This document shows, piece after piece, positions 5,858 to 7,472 of a stretch of DNA of 7,472 nt. The position numbers were made by a program, and so were the translations under genes. The DNA lies in the NCBI GenBank assembly GCA_900552255.1, contig URZF01000070.1, forward strand, positions 1 to 7,472. The letters are read 5' to 3'. The notes below the pieces were generated by a model. It did not search any database. It saw only the letters and a program-made list of their open reading frames with translations, and had not been told where the DNA came from. Each line of letters begins with the position of its first letter. Within the stretch, counting starts at the first letter, position 1. Source of the DNA: an uncultured Eubacteriales bacterium (lineage in GTDB: Bacteria > Bacillota > Clostridia > Oscillospirales > CAG-272).

Positions 5858-6077
5858 GAGAAAGGAAATCGCTGCGCTTTTTGAGGATTGGAAGCTGCTT
5901 TTGGAAAAGGCGGGAAAGCTTGCGGAGCGGTTGGAGGCACTGATCGACAAAGCTTATCCGACGGACGACGAAGGACCGGGATTCGGATATTGCGCGTATT
6001 GCTATGAAGAAAATTGCGACCGCTGTATCAGCCGTCGCCGCATGCAGACGGGAAAGGTGGTATGGGAATGGAAATGA
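5844..6077 (+). CDS. Second small double-CxxC protein
   Basis: A 77-residue protein of unknown family with the same plan as its upstream neighbour. An amphipathic helix (about 5-37, KLLLEKAGKLAERLEALID) is followed by C50-x2-C53-x4-C58-x2-C61 and a basic end (SRRR, then KVVWEWK). The four cysteines are closely spaced and should bind one zinc ion. The helix could drive pairing, with itself or with the neighbouring protein. It overlaps the upstream gene by 14 bases and the holin gene by 10 bases, which ties the small genes to the membrane genes by translational coupling. No function can be assigned; an adaptor or nucleic-acid-binding role is possible. Confidence 0.6.
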   Translation: MEVYERKEIAALFEDWKLLLEKAGKLAERLEALIDKAYPTDDEGPGFGYCAYCYEENCDRCISRRRMQTGKVVWEWK

Positions 6078-6373
6078 CAGCTTATTATATTCCCGTGATC
6101 GGAGCGGTCTGCTACGTGGTCATTGAACTGATCAAGCTCATAGCGGGCGGCTCGGAACGGATGAAAAATCTTTATCCGGTGATATCGACATGTCTTGGCA
6201 CCGTGCTTGCCGTTATTTTCTATTATGCCGAACCGGGAGCGATATCATCGTCTTTTCCGGAGGCAGTGCTGATCGGAATGGCGAGCGGGCTTTCCGCCAC
6301 CGGCGGCGATCAGATCGTGAAACGACTCGCCGCTTTTTTCCACGGAGACGGCGGGGAAAATCCGGATCCGTGA
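6068..6373 (+). CDS. Phage holin family protein
   Basis: A 101-residue membrane protein with a hydrophobic segment at 6-26, a second at about 36-54 (LYPVISTCLGTVLAVIFYY), a weaker third at about 64-79 (EAVLIGMASGLSATGG), and a short charged C-terminal tail (IVKRL...GDGGENPDP). The 'P-hh-S/T...G...hh..hG..SGL-x-ATG..Q-x-x-K' pattern matches the holins of Listeria phage A118 type, which form lesions in the cytoplasmic membrane at the end of the lytic cycle. The start at 6068 has AAAGGTGG (6053-6060) seven bases upstream; the ATG at 6074 is possible and would shorten it by two residues. Its presence at the end of the operon is the strongest sign that the block belongs to a prophage or a phage-derived element. 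No endolysin gene is visible next to it. Confidence 0.75.
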   Translation: MEMTAYYIPVIGAVCYVVIELIKLIAGGSERMKNLYPVISTCLGTVLAVIFYYAEPGAISSSFPEAVLIGMASGLSATGGDQIVKRLAAFFHGDGGENPDP

Positions 6374-6394
6374 TAGAGAAAGGCGGTGATGAAA

Positions 6395-6709
6395 ATGGGT
6401 TCGGTCATATCGATCGTTTTCACGGCCGGCGCGACGGTCGTGAGCGGAATGGTTTTGTTCCTTTTGCAGCGCTTTCTGACGCGGCAGCAGAAAAAAGAGG
6501 AGCAGCGCGATGCGGTAAAAACAAAGGAAACCGTACTTCTTTTTCAGTCGTTGAAGGCGCTTGGAAAGCTCTCGGTGGCGAACAGCATCGCACTGCGCGA
6601 CGGCAGAACAAACGGAGAGCTGGCCGCGGCGCTTCGCGAATTTGAAGAAGCGGAACGCCAGATGTACGATTATCTTGTGTCGTCGCATGCGGAAAATTAT
6701 TCGGGATAA
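6395..6709 (+). CDS. Single-pass membrane protein with charged helical tail
   Basis: A 104-residue protein with one N-terminal membrane segment (about 4-28, ending FLLQRFL). A long, highly charged helical region follows (RQQKKEEQRDAVKTKE and on to about residue 90) that could form a coiled coil. Small proteins of this build are common directly after holin genes in clostridial prophages, where they are unnamed; a role in lysis, for example as a holin partner, is inferred from position. AAGGCGGTGAT (6380-6390) resembles the anti-Shine-Dalgarno complement and is well placed for the ATG at 6395; starts at 6386 (GTG) or 6389 (ATG) overlap that site. It is the last gene before the terminator at 6744. 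Confidence 0.6.
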   Translation: MGSVISIVFTAGATVVSGMVLFLLQRFLTRQQKKEEQRDAVKTKETVLLFQSLKALGKLSVANSIALRDGRTNGELAAALREFEEAERQMYDYLVSSHAENYSG

Positions 6710-6743
6710 GGAAAGCGCGGCACTGTGAACGATGCCATATAAA

Positions 6744-6776
6744 AAAACCGACCGCGGCTCCGGTCGGTTTTATTTT
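6744..6776 (+). terminator. Rho-independent terminator closing the operon
   Basis: AAAACCGACCG (6744-6754) and CGGTCGGTTTT (6761-6771) form a perfect 11-bp stem with a 6-base loop, followed by T-rich TATTTT. On the - strand the hairpin is followed by a run of T (complement of 6738-6747), so it may also stop transcription from the right. Confidence 0.9.
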
Positions 6777-6894
6777 AGAGATAGACGAGGTATGCGCGAA
6801 AATAGGGGATATGCTGTTTGATAGCTCTTGCAATCACAGAGCGCGATACATGCTGTTGCTTTTTTGCGATCCGATGCAGGACCGGCGCAGAATT
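6777..6894. other. Stretch between two terminators with no supported gene
   Basis: This stretch separates the operon terminator from the terminator of rpsI. It carries no RNA gene, repeat or promoter that I can recognise. On the - strand a frame between stops (6775-6894, 39 codons) reads like an HTH fragment but has no usable start codon or ribosome binding site; see the findings. Confidence 0.5.
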
Positions 6895-6936
6895 TTATAA
6901 ACAACAAATCCCGCAAACATGCGATTTGCGGGATTT
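6895..6936 (-). terminator. Rho-independent terminator of rpsI
   Basis: Read on the - strand, AAATCCCGCAAA (6936 to 6925) pairs perfectly with TTTGCGGGATTT (6917 to 6906) around a 7-base loop, and a T-rich tail (GTTGTTTATAAAA, 6905 to 6893) follows. It begins 15 bases after the rpsI stop codon. Confidence 0.85.
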
Positions 6937-6951
6937 TGTGGTGATATAAAC

Positions 6952-7353
6952 TTATCTCTTGGAGAACTGCGGCGCGCGGCGGGCTGCCTTGAGTCCGTAT
7001 TTCTTTCTTTCCTTCATTCTCGGGTCGCGCGTGAGAAGTCCGGCTTTTTTGAGAAGGGGCTTATAGGTCTCGTCCGCCTGAAGCAGCGCCTTGGCGACGC
7101 CGTGACGGATCGCTCCGGCCTGACCGGAAATGCCTCCGCCGGCGGCGGTGCAGACGATATCGAATTTGCCTTCCGTGCCGGTGACGGCGAACGGCTGATT
7201 GACAATGAGCTTCAGCGTTTCAAGTCCGAAATAGTCGTCGATGTCGCGTTTATTGATGGTGATCGTGCCGGTTCCGGGATAGATGCGGACGCGGGCGACG
7301 GATTTCTTTCTTCTGCCTGTGCCGTAGAAATAGGGTTTTGCACTTGTATACAT
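6952..7353 (-). CDS. rpsI: 30S ribosomal protein S9
   Basis: This 133-residue protein is complete and close to the usual bacterial length of about 130. It shows the S9 hallmarks: [14 protein letters not shown] near the N terminus, [25 protein letters not shown] in the middle, [14 protein letters not shown], and the conserved [10 protein letters not shown] end, whose terminal SKR reaches the P-site tRNA in the small subunit. A purine-rich AAGGAAGG site (about 7365-7372) lies upstream of the ATG at 7353. It is transcribed against the phage-like operon and has its own terminator. rpsI usually follows rplM directly; here no rplM end is recognisable in the remaining bases. A firm identification. 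Confidence 0.98.
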   Translation of the reverse strand: MYTSAKPYFYGTGRRKKSVARVRIYPGTGTITINKRDIDDYFGLETLKLIVNQPFAVTGTEGKFDIVCTAAGGGISGQAGAIRHGVAKALLQADETYKPLLKKAGLLTRDPRMKERKKYGLKAARRAPQFSKR

Positions 7354-7372
7354 TCTTCTCTACCTTCCTTTC

Positions 7373-7472
7373 TCAGTCTGCCGTATAGGGAATGGGAAGG
7401 GGACGCTTTTTTCGGATGTCCTGCGTCTCGCGCATGTGAAGGATGGGGCAGCGGTGTATGAGGTGCCGAAGG
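7373..7472 (-). other. Upstream flank of rpsI, no recognisable gene
   Basis: On the - strand the 99 bases before the rpsI ribosome binding site are open in more than one frame, and one frame ends with TGA at 7373-7375. None of the three - strand readings resembles the conserved end of ribosomal protein L13. I see no gene or promoter here that I can support. Confidence 0.4.

Noticed and set aside
6919..7461. 180-codon open frame on the + strand opposite rpsI
   Set aside because: The - strand encodes a complete and unmistakable S9; the + strand frame is its shadow.
1..7472. CRISPR array, insertion sequence or diversity-generating retroelement
   Set aside because: No regularly spaced repeats, transposase, terminal inverted repeats or reverse transcriptase are visible.

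Overview
This window reads like chromosomal DNA of a moderately G+C-rich Firmicute, most likely a gut-type clostridium. The signs are strong AAGGAGG-type ribosome binding sites before nearly every gene, tightly overlapping gene junctions, a DeoR-type mini-regulator of a kind frequent in clostridia, and a ribosomal protein S9 gene close to the Bacillus/clostridial form. The genus cannot be named from the sequence.

Layout. (1) At 3-176 lies the end of a small zinc-ribbon protein resembling the phage Mu Com family, cut by the window edge. A strong intrinsic terminator follows at 205-267. (2) At 268-350 is a leader with a 10-bp inverted repeat and a possible promoter. (3) From 351 to 6709 nine genes lie head to tail on the + strand, mostly overlapping by 10-26 bases, with gaps of at most about 20 bases. 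They look like one operon: an HTH regulator, a NTP_transf_5-type nucleotidyltransferase-fold protein, a thymidylate-kinase-like domain fused to an acyl carrier protein, a BtrH-like protein, a short acyl-adenylating enzyme (ANL family), a CYTH/triphosphate-tunnel protein, two small double-CxxC proteins, a phage-type holin and a single-pass membrane protein with a charged tail. A perfect hairpin terminator (6744-6776) closes the unit. (4) At 6777-6905 there is no convincing gene. (5) rpsI (S9) lies on the - strand at 6952-7353 with its own terminator at 6895-6936. The expected rplM (L13) end is not recognisable in the last 119 bases.

How the genes may work together. The ligase, carrier protein and BtrH-like protein form a recognisable logic: activate a carboxylic acid as acyl-AMP, load it on the carrier arm, and transfer it to an acceptor (known for BtrH in butirosin biosynthesis). 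The nucleotidyltransferase fold, the kinase fused to the carrier and the triphosphate-tunnel protein instead suggest chemistry on a nucleotide or phosphorylated molecule. The sequence therefore suggests a compact pathway that acylates a nucleotide-like or phosphorylated acceptor, co-transcribed with phage-lysis-type genes. The Com-like and holin genes suggest that the block sits in the late region of a prophage or phage remnant. This pathway and its product are inference. The individual fold assignments are much firmer than the joint function.
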